From Peptostreptococcaceae bacterium (GTDB lineage Bacteria > Bacillota > Clostridia > Peptostreptococcales > Anaerovoracaceae), in the NCBI GenBank assembly GCA_016650175.1, contig JAENWG010000007.1:1-53104 (forward strand): a stretch of DNA of 53,104 bases, in the 5' to 3' direction. The position numbers and the translations under genes are program-made. Shown one piece after another: positions 18,563 through 27,399 of this stretch (its first letter is position 1; the number at the start of each line of letters is the position of its first letter). Below the pieces are notes generated by a model that was not told where the DNA came from, ran no database searches, and saw only the letters and a list, made by a program, of their open reading frames with translations.

Positions 18563-19790
18563 CTTGCTCTGGTTCCTTTTTAGTTTCCTCTACAGGTGTT
18601 TCTACAGGTGCCTCTACAGGTGCCTCTACAGTTTCTTCTACAGGTGCCTCTACAGGTGCTTCTACAGGTGCCTCTTTAGGTGCTTCTACAGGTGCTTCTA
18701 CAGGTGCCTCTTTAGGTTTATCTACGTCCTCAAAGGACTCAAAATCAAAATCACTATTCTCAAGCTGGGCTTTGCTCTTAATATCTATCTTCCATCCACT
18801 TACTCTAGCTGCAAGCCTAACATTTTGACCTTCTCTGCCTATTGCCAATGACAATTGTTCTTCAGGTACTACTACAGTAGCAGCTCTTTCTTGAGTTATT
18901 ATATATACTTCTTCAACTTTTGCAGGGCTAAGCACATTACTTATTAGAACTTCAGGAACATCATCCCATACAATAATATCAATCTTTTCACCGTAAAGTT
19001 CATCTACTACGTTTTGTACTCTAGAGCCACGTGAACCTACGCAAGCACCTACAGGATCAACGTTTTCATCATGAGACATTACTGCAAGCTTAGTTCTTGA
19101 GCCTGCCTCTCTTGCTATTCCTTTAATTTCTACAGTACCATCTGCAACTTCAGGAACTTCTAGTTCAAAAAGCTTTTTTACCAATCCAGGATGAGATCTC
19201 GACAAGAAGATTTGTGGCCCTCTTGTAGTTCTCTTAACATCCATTACATATACTTTAATATCTTCATTTACTCTGAAATTCTCGCCTTGAACTTGCTCAG
19301 ATATTGATAATATGCCATCAGTATCTCCTATTGTTAAAAATACTGTATCATTACTGATTCTTTCAACTCTAGCACTTACAATTTCACCTTGTCTGCTAAC
19401 AAAATCTTCATAAGCATTGCCTCTTTCAGCTTCTCTAATCTTTTGTACTACTACTTGTTTAGCTGTTTGTGCAGCGATTCTACCAAAAGCTCTAGGTTCT
19501 ACTTGATATTCTATTATATCCCCTAGTTGATATCTAGCATCTAATGAGGTAGCTTCTTCTAGCGAAACTTCCGTCATCTCATCAGCAACTTCTTCTACTA
19601 CATCCTTACGCATAAGTACTGCAATATCGCCTGTTTCCTTATCAACATCCACTCTTACATTTTGGTATGATCCATAATTTTTTTTATACGCTAAAACTAA
19701 AGCAGTTTCAATTGCTTCTAAAATTTCCTCTTTGGAAATATGCTTTTCTTTTTCTAAATCTGTTAACGCCTTTATGAATTCAACGTTCAT
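18549..19790 (-). CDS. nusA: Transcription termination/antitermination factor NusA
   Basis: NusA binds RNA polymerase and nascent RNA and modulates pausing and termination. The 413 residues comprise the N-terminal polymerase-binding domain (about 1-125; EEILEAIETALVLAYKKNYG), an S1 domain (about 135-200), and KH1 and KH2 (VGACVGSRGSRVQNVVDEL; LSLAIGREGQNVRLAARVSGW). A nearly pure Glu/Ala/Pro/Val tail (EAPVEAPVE-type) of about 55 residues follows, which is unusual for NusA and highly acidic. It starts 9 bp after rimP. Confidence 0.96.
   Translation of the reverse strand: MNVEFIKALTDLEKEKHISKEEILEAIETALVLAYKKNYGSYQNVRVDVDKETGDIAVLMRKDVVEEVADEMTEVSLEEATSLDARYQLGDIIEYQVEPRAFGRIAAQTAKQVVVQKIREAERGNAYEDFVSRQGEIVSARVERISNDTVFLTIGDTDGILSISEQVQGENFRVNEDIKVYVMDVKRTTRGPQIFLSRSHPGLVKKLFELEVPEVADGTVEIKGIAREAGSRTKLAVMSHDENVDPVGACVGSRGSRVQNVVDELYGEKIDIIVWDDVPEVLISNVLSPAKVEEVYIITQERAATVVVPEEQLSLAIGREGQNVRLAARVSGWKIDIKSKAQLENSDFDFESFEDVDKPKEAPVEAPVEAPKEAPVEAPVEAPVEETVEAPVEAPVETPVEETKKEPEQDVEE
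18591..18716. repeat. 12-bp repeat array encoding the acidic NusA tail
   Basis: About ten degenerate 12-bp units (TCTACAGGTGCC-type) encode (E)APVE tetrapeptides at the NusA C-terminus. The array ends just before ylxR begins. Confidence 0.9.
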
Positions 19791-19799
19791 TCTATCCTC

Positions 19800-20279
19800 C
19801 TAAAAAGCTATAGCTAAGTTTATTTTTGCAACTTTATCTCTAGGTAATATGATTTCTTTATCCAAAACCATAATTACAACTTCATCATTCCTCAGTCCTA
19901 CCAATTCTCCGGAAATTTCCTTCGAACCATCAATTGCCTGATAAAGCTTTACTTCTACGTTCTCACCTTTAAATCTTTCAAAATCTTTATCGAAGATAAG
20001 TTCTCGATCCATTCCAGGTGAAGATAATTCCAAGTAATAGTTTTGCTCTATTACGTCAAGTTCATCTAATTTTTCACTTAAATATCTTGATACATTTTCA
20101 CAGTCTGTAGTACCTATGTATTTTTCTTCAGCATCCATCTTTTTCTCGATAAACACCTTCAAATACCAATCTCTTCCTTCTTTTTTGAATTCTACATTGT
20201 AGAGTTCTGTGTCTGTGTCGGACAGGAAATCGTTTGTTAAATCAGTTACTATAGTCTTAACATTATTTTTTCTTGCCAT
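19800..20279 (-). CDS. rimP: Ribosome maturation factor RimP
   Basis: RimP helps assemble the 30S subunit. The 159-residue protein has the family core YNVEFKKEGRDWYLKVFIEKK, GTTDCENVSRYLSEKLDELD and YLELSSPGMDRELI. The ATG at 20279 has GAGGTG five bases upstream; an in-frame ATG at 20321 would start inside a terminator-like hairpin and has no family homology before MARKN. It is the first gene of the rimP-nusA-ylxR-infB-rbfA-nrnA-truB-ribF operon and has its own promoter just behind polC. Confidence 0.94.
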   Translation of the reverse strand: MARKNNVKTIVTDLTNDFLSDTDTELYNVEFKKEGRDWYLKVFIEKKMDAEEKYIGTTDCENVSRYLSEKLDELDVIEQNYYLELSSPGMDRELIFDKDFERFKGENVEVKLYQAIDGSKEISGELVGLRNDEVVIMVLDKEIILPRDKVAKINLAIAF

Positions 20280-20290
20280 ATATACACCTC

Positions 20291-20326
20291 TAAAAAAATT
20301 CAAAGAGTGGGACAAACCCACTCTTT
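20291..20326 (-). terminator. Terminator-like hairpin in the rimP-nusA leader
   Basis: On the minus strand, a 10-bp stem (AAAGAGTGGG/CCCACTCTTT, loop TTTGT) is followed by GAA and then seven T residues, ending 5 bp before the rimP ribosome site. Because the rimP promoter lies upstream of it, this hairpin is inside the operon's own leader as well as behind polC. An interrupted T-tract of this kind fits a factor-dependent intrinsic terminator. Confidence 0.85.
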
Positions 20327-20351
20327 TACTTTAACTTATCCTATGGAGACA

Positions 20352-20380
20352 ATTATATCATATTACTCCTAACAAATCAA
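20352..20380 (-). promoter_or_regulatory. Promoter of the rimP-nusA-infB operon
   Basis: On the minus strand, TTGATT (20375-20380), a 17-bp spacer and TATAAT (20352-20357). The -35 begins only 7 bp after the polC stop codon. Confidence 0.85.
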
Positions 20381-20387
20381 CCTCTTT

Positions 20388-23300
20388 TTAGATATCAAAG
20401 AAAGATATCTGCGCTGAATTAGGTACACCTTCAAATACTCCATATTTATTTAATTCCTCTATGTTCGTAGATGAAAGTTTAGTTTTTTGTTTAACTTCCT
20501 CTAGAGTCTTAAATACTGTTAAATCATATTCTTTCTTTAAAGATTCAGCTGCCGTTTGACCTACTCCGCTTACAGAAGCGAACGGAAGTCTCACCTTACC
20601 TTCGTAAATAGTAAATACCGCAGCTTTAGATTTACCCAATTCAGGAGGCAAAAACTCATATCCCCTTGAATACATCTCATAGGCTATTTCATATATCAAG
20701 ACTTCGTCCAATTCTTTTTTACTGGCATTTTTACCCATGCGTTTAACTTCTTCCAACTTTTCGTAAACAGCATCTATGCCTCCTAATATAGCTTCCGCAT
20801 TAAAACTGTCAATCTTCGTTGTAAAATATGTAGCATAAAATTCCAACGGATAATACACCTTAAACCATGCCATTCTAAATGACATCATAACATAAGCAAC
20901 GGCATGTGCTCTTGGGAACATGTATTGTATTCTCTTGCAAGACTCAATATACCAATCTGGGACTTTATGTTCCTTCATTATTTTTAGTTGCTCTTCTTTA
21001 AGTGGCCTATTCTTTCGTACGTCCTCCATTATTTGAAAGGATTCTGCGTTATTTATACCTTTGAGAATCAGGTAATTCATAATATCGTCTCTTGTCGATA
21101 TAACCTCTTTCATTGTAGCCGTACCGTTAGTAATGAACTCTTGCGCATTATTAAGCCAAACATTCGTACCATGAGAAAATCCCGATATTCTAATTAATGC
21201 TGACATTGTTTCAGGATGAGTATCGTCGAGCATTTTTCTAACAAAAGAAGTTCCAAACTCAGGTATTGCATAACTACCATGAGTAAATTTGTATTCTTTA
21301 TTTTTAATGTCCAAAACTTCTGTGCTAGTAAATATTTTCATAACCTTTTTATCACTTAAATCTATACTTAATGGGTCTACTCCTGTAAGATCTTGCAAAT
21401 GGCGTATCATAGAAGGAATATCATGCCCCAATATATCAAGTTTTAATAAGTTTTTTTCGATTTTATGGTAATCAAAATGTGTAGTTATAATATCTGTGTT
21501 TGTTGAGTTTGCAGGATGCTGAACAGGACAAAATTCATATATTTCATTTTCTTCAGGAACAATTATTATTCCTCCAGGATGTTGGCCTGTGGTTCTCTTC
21601 ACTCCCGTACATCCTTTAGCTAATCTATCAATCTCAAATTTATTATATTCATAGTTATTTTCTTCTAAATAATGTTTTACATAACCGTAGGCAGTCTTAT
21701 CCGCTATAGTACTTACAGTACCTGCTTTGAATACATTTTTTTCGCCAAATATTTCACCTACATATTTATGTGCAGTCGCTTGATATTCTCCTGCAAAGTT
21801 AAGATCTATATCAGGTTCCTTATCACCTTTAAATCCCAAGAACGTAGCAAAAGGAATATTAAATCCGTCCTTTTTAAGTTTCTCTCCACATTCAGGACAT
21901 ATCTTATCGGGCATATCAACTCCACAGTCATAATCGTTTAAATCTCCCCATTCTATATACTTACAATTAGGGCAAATATAGTGTGGATCTAATGGATTTA
22001 CTTCAGTTATTCCAGCCATAGTAGCTGCAAATGATGAACCGACTGAGCCTCTACTTCCTACCAGATATCCATCACTTAGCGATTTTTCAACTAGCATTTG
22101 GGCCGAAACATACATTACAGCATACCCATTAGATATTATTGAGTTCAGCTCTATCTCAAGTCTTTCTTCAATTACTTTAGGAAGAGGGTCTCCATATATA
22201 CCATGCGCTTTTTTAGCACAAGTTTCTCTAAGTTTTTCTTCTGCACCAGCTATTTTAGGTGGGAATTTTTTGTTTGATATAGGTTCGACATAATCTATCA
22301 TATCAGCTATCTTATTAGTATTTGTTATTACTACTTCATTAGCTCTTTCTTCACCAAGGTAACTAAACTCGTCTAACATCTCCTCGGTAGTTCTAAAAAA
22401 TAGCCCTTTACTGTTAGCATCCTTAAAGCCTATACCCGTCATAATAATATTTCTAAATATAGCCGATTCTTCATCAAAATAATGCGAATCCGTAGTCGCC
22501 ACAGTAAGTTTTTGTAGTTTATCTGCCGTTTGTAAAACTTTTAAATTAAATTTTTTCAAATCTTCATTTGACTTAACTATATTTTTTCTTATCATAAAAT
22601 TATTATTAATAAGAGGTTGTATTTCTAAATAGTCATAGAACGAAGCTATTTCTTCTATTTTTTCATCAGGTAAACCGTTTTTAACAGCAGAAAAAACTTC
22701 TCCAGCTTCACATGCACTTCCTATAATTAATCCTTCTCTATGTTTAATAAGTATAGACTTAGGAATTCTAGGTCTTTTATAGAAGTATTCAATGTGAGAA
22801 TATGAAACCAATTTATATAAGTTTTTTAAACCCTCTTGATTTTTAGCCAAAAGAATAATATGGTTAGTCCCATGCTTTTTATAGTCTATAGTTCCATCAG
22901 CCCTAATCGAATCACTATCATCATAAAGATACCCTTCGAGTCCATATATAACTTTTATATCTTTACCCTCTTTTAGAAGCTTTTGGCGTGTATTAGCGGC
23001 ATCAGGGAATGCTTGTACTACTCCATGATCTGTTATTGCTATTGCAGGATGACCCCATTCAGCAGCAGTTTTTATCATTTTATCTATATCATTAAATCCG
23101 TCACTGTCACTCATTTTAGTATGTACATGAAGTTCTACTCTTTTTCCTTTTTTACATAGGTCTTTTCTTTTTTCTTTTTTAATTTTATTTATCTTGTTAG
23201 CAATAAGCACTACACAATTTTCATATGTATCAAACTGAGCATCACCTTTTATTAAAAGTGTATCACCCTCGTTAATAAGCTGTTCAAGCTCTTCCCACTT

Positions 23301-24161
23301 TTCCTCAGATATGAAAAGTTTAGTACATACAGAAGTTTTATTATCTGTTAAAAGAAGTGTATAAAGAATTCTTCCCGATTTAATCTGAAAATGTGATTTA
23401 CTAAATATAACTCCTTGGATAACAACGTTGCCGCTAGAACTATTTAAGTCTCTTAGGTTAATACCCTCTCCGATAATTCTTCCGCCCACTAAATAGTCTC
23501 CTTCAGCAGGGATATCTACATTTCTTCTTTTCTTTTTGTAAGGATTATTTGATTTACTTGTAGCACTTGGCTTCTTTAACGGAATATTGTCATTTATCTT
23601 TTTTATCGCATTTATTTCTATACTATCTATTTTAGATTTCGATTTTACTATTCTTTCAGCATGCTTTTTACAAACTTCAAAACTAAACTCATACTTGAGG
23701 CCTAACTGCTTAAGCATTATTTCCTCAATAACTTTTCCTAGCTGTTTATTTAGTTTCTTAGTAGTTACTTCTCCTACTGATTTTGCAATTACCTTTTCAC
23801 CTTCTATGTAAAAATCTTCTTTTCTTATAAATCTAAGAAGAAACGCATTATCACTATTAACATATTCTGTTAGATAAGGTATATACATCTTAATTGCCAT
23901 TTCATCATCTATCGCTAAATCTTTGTATTCGTAATTAAGTATAACTCCATTAATTTCGTCTGAAATTAGCGATACTTTATATTTTAATAATTTATGAACA
24001 TCATATGGCATAACAAAATTGAGCCTAATATTAATGGTTATCATCAGACTCGCTTTATCTATAAAAGAATCTAAAACATCAAAGTTTAGATTCTCTTTTT
24101 TCATATTCAGATTGTCACATACTGCATTCCAATCAATAAGGCTGTTTATGTATTTTTCCAT
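20388..24161 (-). CDS. polC: DNA polymerase III alpha subunit, PolC type, lacking the exonuclease domain
   Basis: This is the main replicative polymerase of low-GC Gram-positives. Order: N-terminal domain (1-~210), OB fold (~240-325), PHP domain, polymerase core and a C-terminal QISFF clamp-binding peptide. The Cys-rich zinc site (CPNC 730-733, C746, CPEC 755-758) and catalytic PDIDLNF (783-789) are intact. At 1257 residues it is about 180 short of ordinary PolC (~1440): after YGLEGYLYDD (406-415) the chain goes straight to HIILLAKNQEGLKN (from 434), where the 3'-5' exonuclease normally sits. No FDxETTG motif is present. PHP residues H345, H347, H379, E409, H434, C484, D558 and H560 look complete. 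Confidence 0.96.
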   Translation of the reverse strand: MEKYINSLIDWNAVCDNLNMKKENLNFDVLDSFIDKASLMITINIRLNFVMPYDVHKLLKYKVSLISDEINGVILNYEYKDLAIDDEMAIKMYIPYLTEYVNSDNAFLLRFIRKEDFYIEGEKVIAKSVGEVTTKKLNKQLGKVIEEIMLKQLGLKYEFSFEVCKKHAERIVKSKSKIDSIEINAIKKINDNIPLKKPSATSKSNNPYKKKRRNVDIPAEGDYLVGGRIIGEGINLRDLNSSSGNVVIQGVIFSKSHFQIKSGRILYTLLLTDNKTSVCTKLFISEEKWEELEQLINEGDTLLIKGDAQFDTYENCVVLIANKINKIKKEKRKDLCKKGKRVELHVHTKMSDSDGFNDIDKMIKTAAEWGHPAIAITDHGVVQAFPDAANTRQKLLKEGKDIKVIYGLEGYLYDDSDSIRADGTIDYKKHGTNHIILLAKNQEGLKNLYKLVSYSHIEYFYKRPRIPKSILIKHREGLIIGSACEAGEVFSAVKNGLPDEKIEEIASFYDYLEIQPLINNNFMIRKNIVKSNEDLKKFNLKVLQTADKLQKLTVATTDSHYFDEESAIFRNIIMTGIGFKDANSKGLFFRTTEEMLDEFSYLGEERANEVVITNTNKIADMIDYVEPISNKKFPPKIAGAEEKLRETCAKKAHGIYGDPLPKVIEERLEIELNSIISNGYAVMYVSAQMLVEKSLSDGYLVGSRGSVGSSFAATMAGITEVNPLDPHYICPNCKYIEWGDLNDYDCGVDMPDKICPECGEKLKKDGFNIPFATFLGFKGDKEPDIDLNFAGEYQATAHKYVGEIFGEKNVFKAGTVSTIADKTAYGYVKHYLEENNYEYNKFEIDRLAKGCTGVKRTTGQHPGGIIIVPEENEIYEFCPVQHPANSTNTDIITTHFDYHKIEKNLLKLDILGHDIPSMIRHLQDLTGVDPLSIDLSDKKVMKIFTSTEVLDIKNKEYKFTHGSYAIPEFGTSFVRKMLDDTHPETMSALIRISGFSHGTNVWLNNAQEFITNGTATMKEVISTRDDIMNYLILKGINNAESFQIMEDVRKNRPLKEEQLKIMKEHKVPDWYIESCKRIQYMFPRAHAVAYVMMSFRMAWFKVYYPLEFYATYFTTKIDSFNAEAILGGIDAVYEKLEEVKRMGKNASKKELDEVLIYEIAYEMYSRGYEFLPPELGKSKAAVFTIYEGKVRLPFASVSGVGQTAAESLKKEYDLTVFKTLEEVKQKTKLSSTNIEELNKYGVFEGVPNSAQISFFDI

Positions 24162-24162
24162 C

Positions 24163-25224
24163 CTATCCCTTCTCGATTATATTAATTAGTTCCGTAACTA
24201 TATCTTTTTCTTCTACTGTTTTAATAACTTCACCTTTTGAAAAGATAACACCTTTACCTAATCCACCAGCAACTCCGTAATCAGCTTCCTTAGCTTCTCC
24301 CGGACCGTTTACTACGCATCCCATAACCGCAACCTTAATAGGAGGTTTTCCAGCTTCTTTTCTCTTGCTTCCAATAGGTTCAAGCTTTTCTTCTATTTCC
24401 GTAGCTAGTTTTTCTAGGTTAACTCTAGTTCTTCCGCACGTCGGGCAAGATACCAACTCTATATTTTTAGTTCTCATTCCTACAGTTTCCAGTATTTCTT
24501 TACCTAATAGTACTTCCTGAACAGGATCTGTTGTTAAAGAAACTCTAAGTGTATCTCCTATACCTGCTAAAAGTAGTCCGCCTATTCCTATAGCAGATTT
24601 GATTATTCCGTGTTTAATCGTTCCTGCTTCTGTAACTCCAATATGTAGGGGGTAATCTATTTTATCCCTAATAAGCAAATGACTTTGATAATTCATTACT
24701 ACATCAGATGATTTAATTGACAATACCAGATTATCATAATCCATATCTTCTATTATCTTAAGCGTATCTAAAGCACTTTCTACAATTCCTTCTTTTGTTA
24801 CGCCACCATATTTATTAACAATACTTTTTTCCAAAGATCCAGAATTAACGCCTACTCTTATAGGAATATTTCTTTCTTTAGCTGCATCTATTACCTGTTT
24901 TACTCTTTCGTTGTCGCCAATATTTCCAGGGTTTATTCTTATCTTGTCCGCTCCGTATTCTATTGATTTTAAAGCTAGTCTGTAATCAAAATGAATGTCT
25001 GCGACAAGAGGCATATCCACTTTTTTTCTTATATTTTTAAATGTTTCAGCCGAATCAAAATCAGGGATAGCTATTCTGACTATTTCGCATCCCGCATTTT
25101 TTAATTCATTTATTTGATAAAGAAGAGCTTTTTCATCTCTAGTATCTACGTTAGTCATCGACTGAATAGATACAGGCGCTCCTCCTCCTATTTTTATATC
25201 TCTACAAATTATTTGCTTACTCAT
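24163..25224 (-). CDS. ispG: 4-hydroxy-3-methylbut-2-enyl-diphosphate synthase IspG (GcpE)
   Basis: IspG carries out the reductive ring-opening step of the methylerythritol phosphate pathway using a [4Fe-4S] cluster. The cluster Cys are in SCPTCGRTRVNL and MGCVVNGPGEA. The TIM-barrel half begins with GGGAPVSIQSMTNVDT. The 353-residue length is the usual bacterial size without the plant insert. It follows rseP and dxr and is followed by polC with 1 bp between, so it is part of the long thrS-to-polC run. Confidence 0.96.
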   Translation of the reverse strand: MSKQIICRDIKIGGGAPVSIQSMTNVDTRDEKALLYQINELKNAGCEIVRIAIPDFDSAETFKNIRKKVDMPLVADIHFDYRLALKSIEYGADKIRINPGNIGDNERVKQVIDAAKERNIPIRVGVNSGSLEKSIVNKYGGVTKEGIVESALDTLKIIEDMDYDNLVLSIKSSDVVMNYQSHLLIRDKIDYPLHIGVTEAGTIKHGIIKSAIGIGGLLLAGIGDTLRVSLTTDPVQEVLLGKEILETVGMRTKNIELVSCPTCGRTRVNLEKLATEIEEKLEPIGSKRKEAGKPPIKVAVMGCVVNGPGEAKEADYGVAGGLGKGVIFSKGEVIKTVEEKDIVTELINIIEKG

Positions 25225-25235
25225 TAGTTCACCTC

Positions 25236-26237
25236 TTAATTAAACAAATTAACAATATCGTTCCATGTTATCAATACGAAAAGTAATAGCAACAGCATCA
25301 TACCTACTGTATGTACTGTACCTTCCATTTTATCTGTTATCATGTTTCCTGTTATTCCTCTGATTATTACAAATATTATTCTGCCTCCATCAAGCGCTGG
25401 TAATGGTAACAGGTTTATTATAGCAATGTTTAAACTAATAAGTGAAGCTAAGTATAGAAAATATGTAAACCCATATTCACTAGAATCTCCTACCAATTTA
25501 ACTATACCTACTGGTCCAGATATATCATCTGCAGATACTCCTCCCGTAAGCAGCTCCTTGAATCCTTTTATTAGTGATACATTCATATTCCAAGTTGCTG
25601 GTAGACAATACCTAACACCTACTAACGGACTATGATTCAGTTTGCTTTCAATCCCAACTAAATACCTTCCATCTTCATTTTCTAAAGGTGACATATTAAG
25701 CGTTTTAATAGTACCATTTCTTTCTACTTTTACTTCAAGGCTGTTACCTTCGCTACTATCTATCGCATTAGCAACATCATTAAAATTTTCTATAGCAACT
25801 CCATCTATTTCTGTGATTTCATCACCAGCAATCATTCCAGCTATTGCTGCTGGTCCATCTTCGGTAACTGTTTCAATTACATTTGTTGTTATTCCTGTTA
25901 CGCTAAGCGCAATTAGCATTGCTAAAACAGCTACTAATACATTCATAGTTGCTCCTGCTAATAATACAAGAATCTTTTTCCACCAAGACTTATTATTAAA
26001 AGCTCTTGGATTTTCGCTTTCATCATTTTCGCCTTCCATTGCACAATAACCACCTAGTGGAATTGCTCTTAAGGAATACTTTGTTTCTTTACCTTGTTTT
26101 TGATAAAGCGATGGTCCCATTCCTATTGAAAATTCATTTACCTGTACTCCTACAGCTTTTGCTACTATAAAATGACCCAACTCGTGGGGAAATATAAGTA
26201 GAAAAAACAGTAAGACTGTTAATACAAATGTTAGCAT
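25236..26237 (-). CDS. rseP: Site-2 membrane metalloprotease RseP
   Basis: This intramembrane zinc protease cleaves anti-sigma factors and signal-peptide remnants. The HELGH motif (residues 18-22) lies in the first membrane helix, the third ligand region is NLLPLPALDGGRI (near 275), and a PDZ domain occupies about 115-195 (GPAAIAGMIAGDEITEIDG). There are four membrane segments. At 333 residues it is of the short, single-PDZ Gram-positive type. It overlaps dxr by 7 bp. Confidence 0.94.
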   Translation of the reverse strand: MLTFVLTVLLFFLLIFPHELGHFIVAKAVGVQVNEFSIGMGPSLYQKQGKETKYSLRAIPLGGYCAMEGENDESENPRAFNNKSWWKKILVLLAGATMNVLVAVLAMLIALSVTGITTNVIETVTEDGPAAIAGMIAGDEITEIDGVAIENFNDVANAIDSSEGNSLEVKVERNGTIKTLNMSPLENEDGRYLVGIESKLNHSPLVGVRYCLPATWNMNVSLIKGFKELLTGGVSADDISGPVGIVKLVGDSSEYGFTYFLYLASLISLNIAIINLLPLPALDGGRIIFVIIRGITGNMITDKMEGTVHTVGMMLLLLLFVLITWNDIVNLFN

Positions 26238-27388
26238 TTTTCACCCCTATTGATTACTTCTATCGTCTTAGCTCTAACTTCACTGTCTAGTGCTAATATT
26301 TCTTCTAATGTGTTTATCTTATTATCAAAATCCATATCCATGACCTTTATTAAAAAATTCTGTATATCTATAAACCTAATATTACCATTTAAAAACGCAC
26401 TAACTAATACTTCATTAGCACCGTTTAATACTACTGATTTATTTCCTCCTGCTTTAAGCGCATCATATGCAAGTCCTAGTGGCTTAAATACATCTAATTT
26501 TGGCTTCTCAAAGTGAAGGTTTGAACCTACCTTTATAAAATCAAGGCTTTCTCCTGAATAATTAAGCCTATTAGGATAATTAAGTGCCAGCCCTATGGGA
26601 ATCCTCATGTCTGGAAATCCCAATTGCGCTATAATTGACGTATCTTCATATTCTACCATAGAATGAACTATACTTTCAGGATGTACCAAAACATCTATTT
26701 TATCAGCTTCCATATCAAACAGCCACTTAGCTTCAATAACTTCAAGACCTTTATTCATCATAGTAGCTGAATCTATAGTTATTTTTTGACCCATACTCCA
26801 GTTAGGATGTTTTAAGGCTTGAGCAAGTGTTACGTTTTCCAGTTCGTTAAGATTCATATTTCTAAAAGGGCCACCTGAAGCAGTTATTAATAACCTTTTC
26901 ACGCTACTTTTTTTGTTTCCCATAAGGCACTGAAAAATCGCGCTGTGTTCACTGTCAACTGGTAATATATTTACATTCTTTTCCTTGGCCAAATCAGTTA
27001 TTAACTGTCCACCTGTAACCATTGTTTCTTTGTTTGCAAGTGCTATGTCAGTTCCATTATTGATAGCATTATATGTAGGTGCTAAACCGCTAATTCCCAT
27101 TAACGCATTCAGAAGTAAATCACATTTTTCTGAGGCCATCTCAAAAAGGCCTAATGAACCAACAAAGAATTCCACCGTACTAAATTCCTTTTTTAGTTCT
27201 AATGCATCTTCTTGTCTTTCAACGCATACATACTTAGGCATATATTTATTAATTTGCTTTTTTAGTTCTTCTATTCTATTTTTACAGCTTAAGCCTACAA
27301 CCTTAAACTTTTCTGGATTTTCATCCACTATATCAAGTGCCTGAGTTCCTATTGAACCAGTACTCCCTAAAATTATTATTTCTTTCAT
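26231..27388 (-). CDS. dxr: 1-deoxy-D-xylulose 5-phosphate reductoisomerase
   Basis: Dxr converts DXP to MEP with NADPH, the first committed step of the MEP pathway. Motifs: GSTGSIGTQALDI (residues 8-20) for NADPH, LANKETMVTGG, PVDSEHSAIFQCL with metal-binding acidic residues, and ITASGGPFRN. The length of 385 is normal. Its neighbours uppS, cdsA, rseP and ispG form a conserved isoprenoid/lipid-precursor cluster. Confidence 0.97.
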   Translation of the reverse strand: MKEIIILGSTGSIGTQALDIVDENPEKFKVVGLSCKNRIEELKKQINKYMPKYVCVERQEDALELKKEFSTVEFFVGSLGLFEMASEKCDLLLNALMGISGLAPTYNAINNGTDIALANKETMVTGGQLITDLAKEKNVNILPVDSEHSAIFQCLMGNKKSSVKRLLITASGGPFRNMNLNELENVTLAQALKHPNWSMGQKITIDSATMMNKGLEVIEAKWLFDMEADKIDVLVHPESIVHSMVEYEDTSIIAQLGFPDMRIPIGLALNYPNRLNYSGESLDFIKVGSNLHFEKPKLDVFKPLGLAYDALKAGGNKSVVLNGANEVLVSAFLNGNIRFIDIQNFLIKVMDMDFDNKINTLEEILALDSEVRAKTIEVINRGEKC

Positions 27389-27399
27389 AGTTTCTCCAA

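Noticed and set aside
18513-18851. Plus-strand Cys/Tyr/Arg-rich frame
   Set aside because: It is the antisense of the acidic NusA repeat tail.
20280-20321. Upstream ATG extension of rimP
   Set aside because: It starts inside the leader hairpin, has no ribosome site and adds residues without family similarity.
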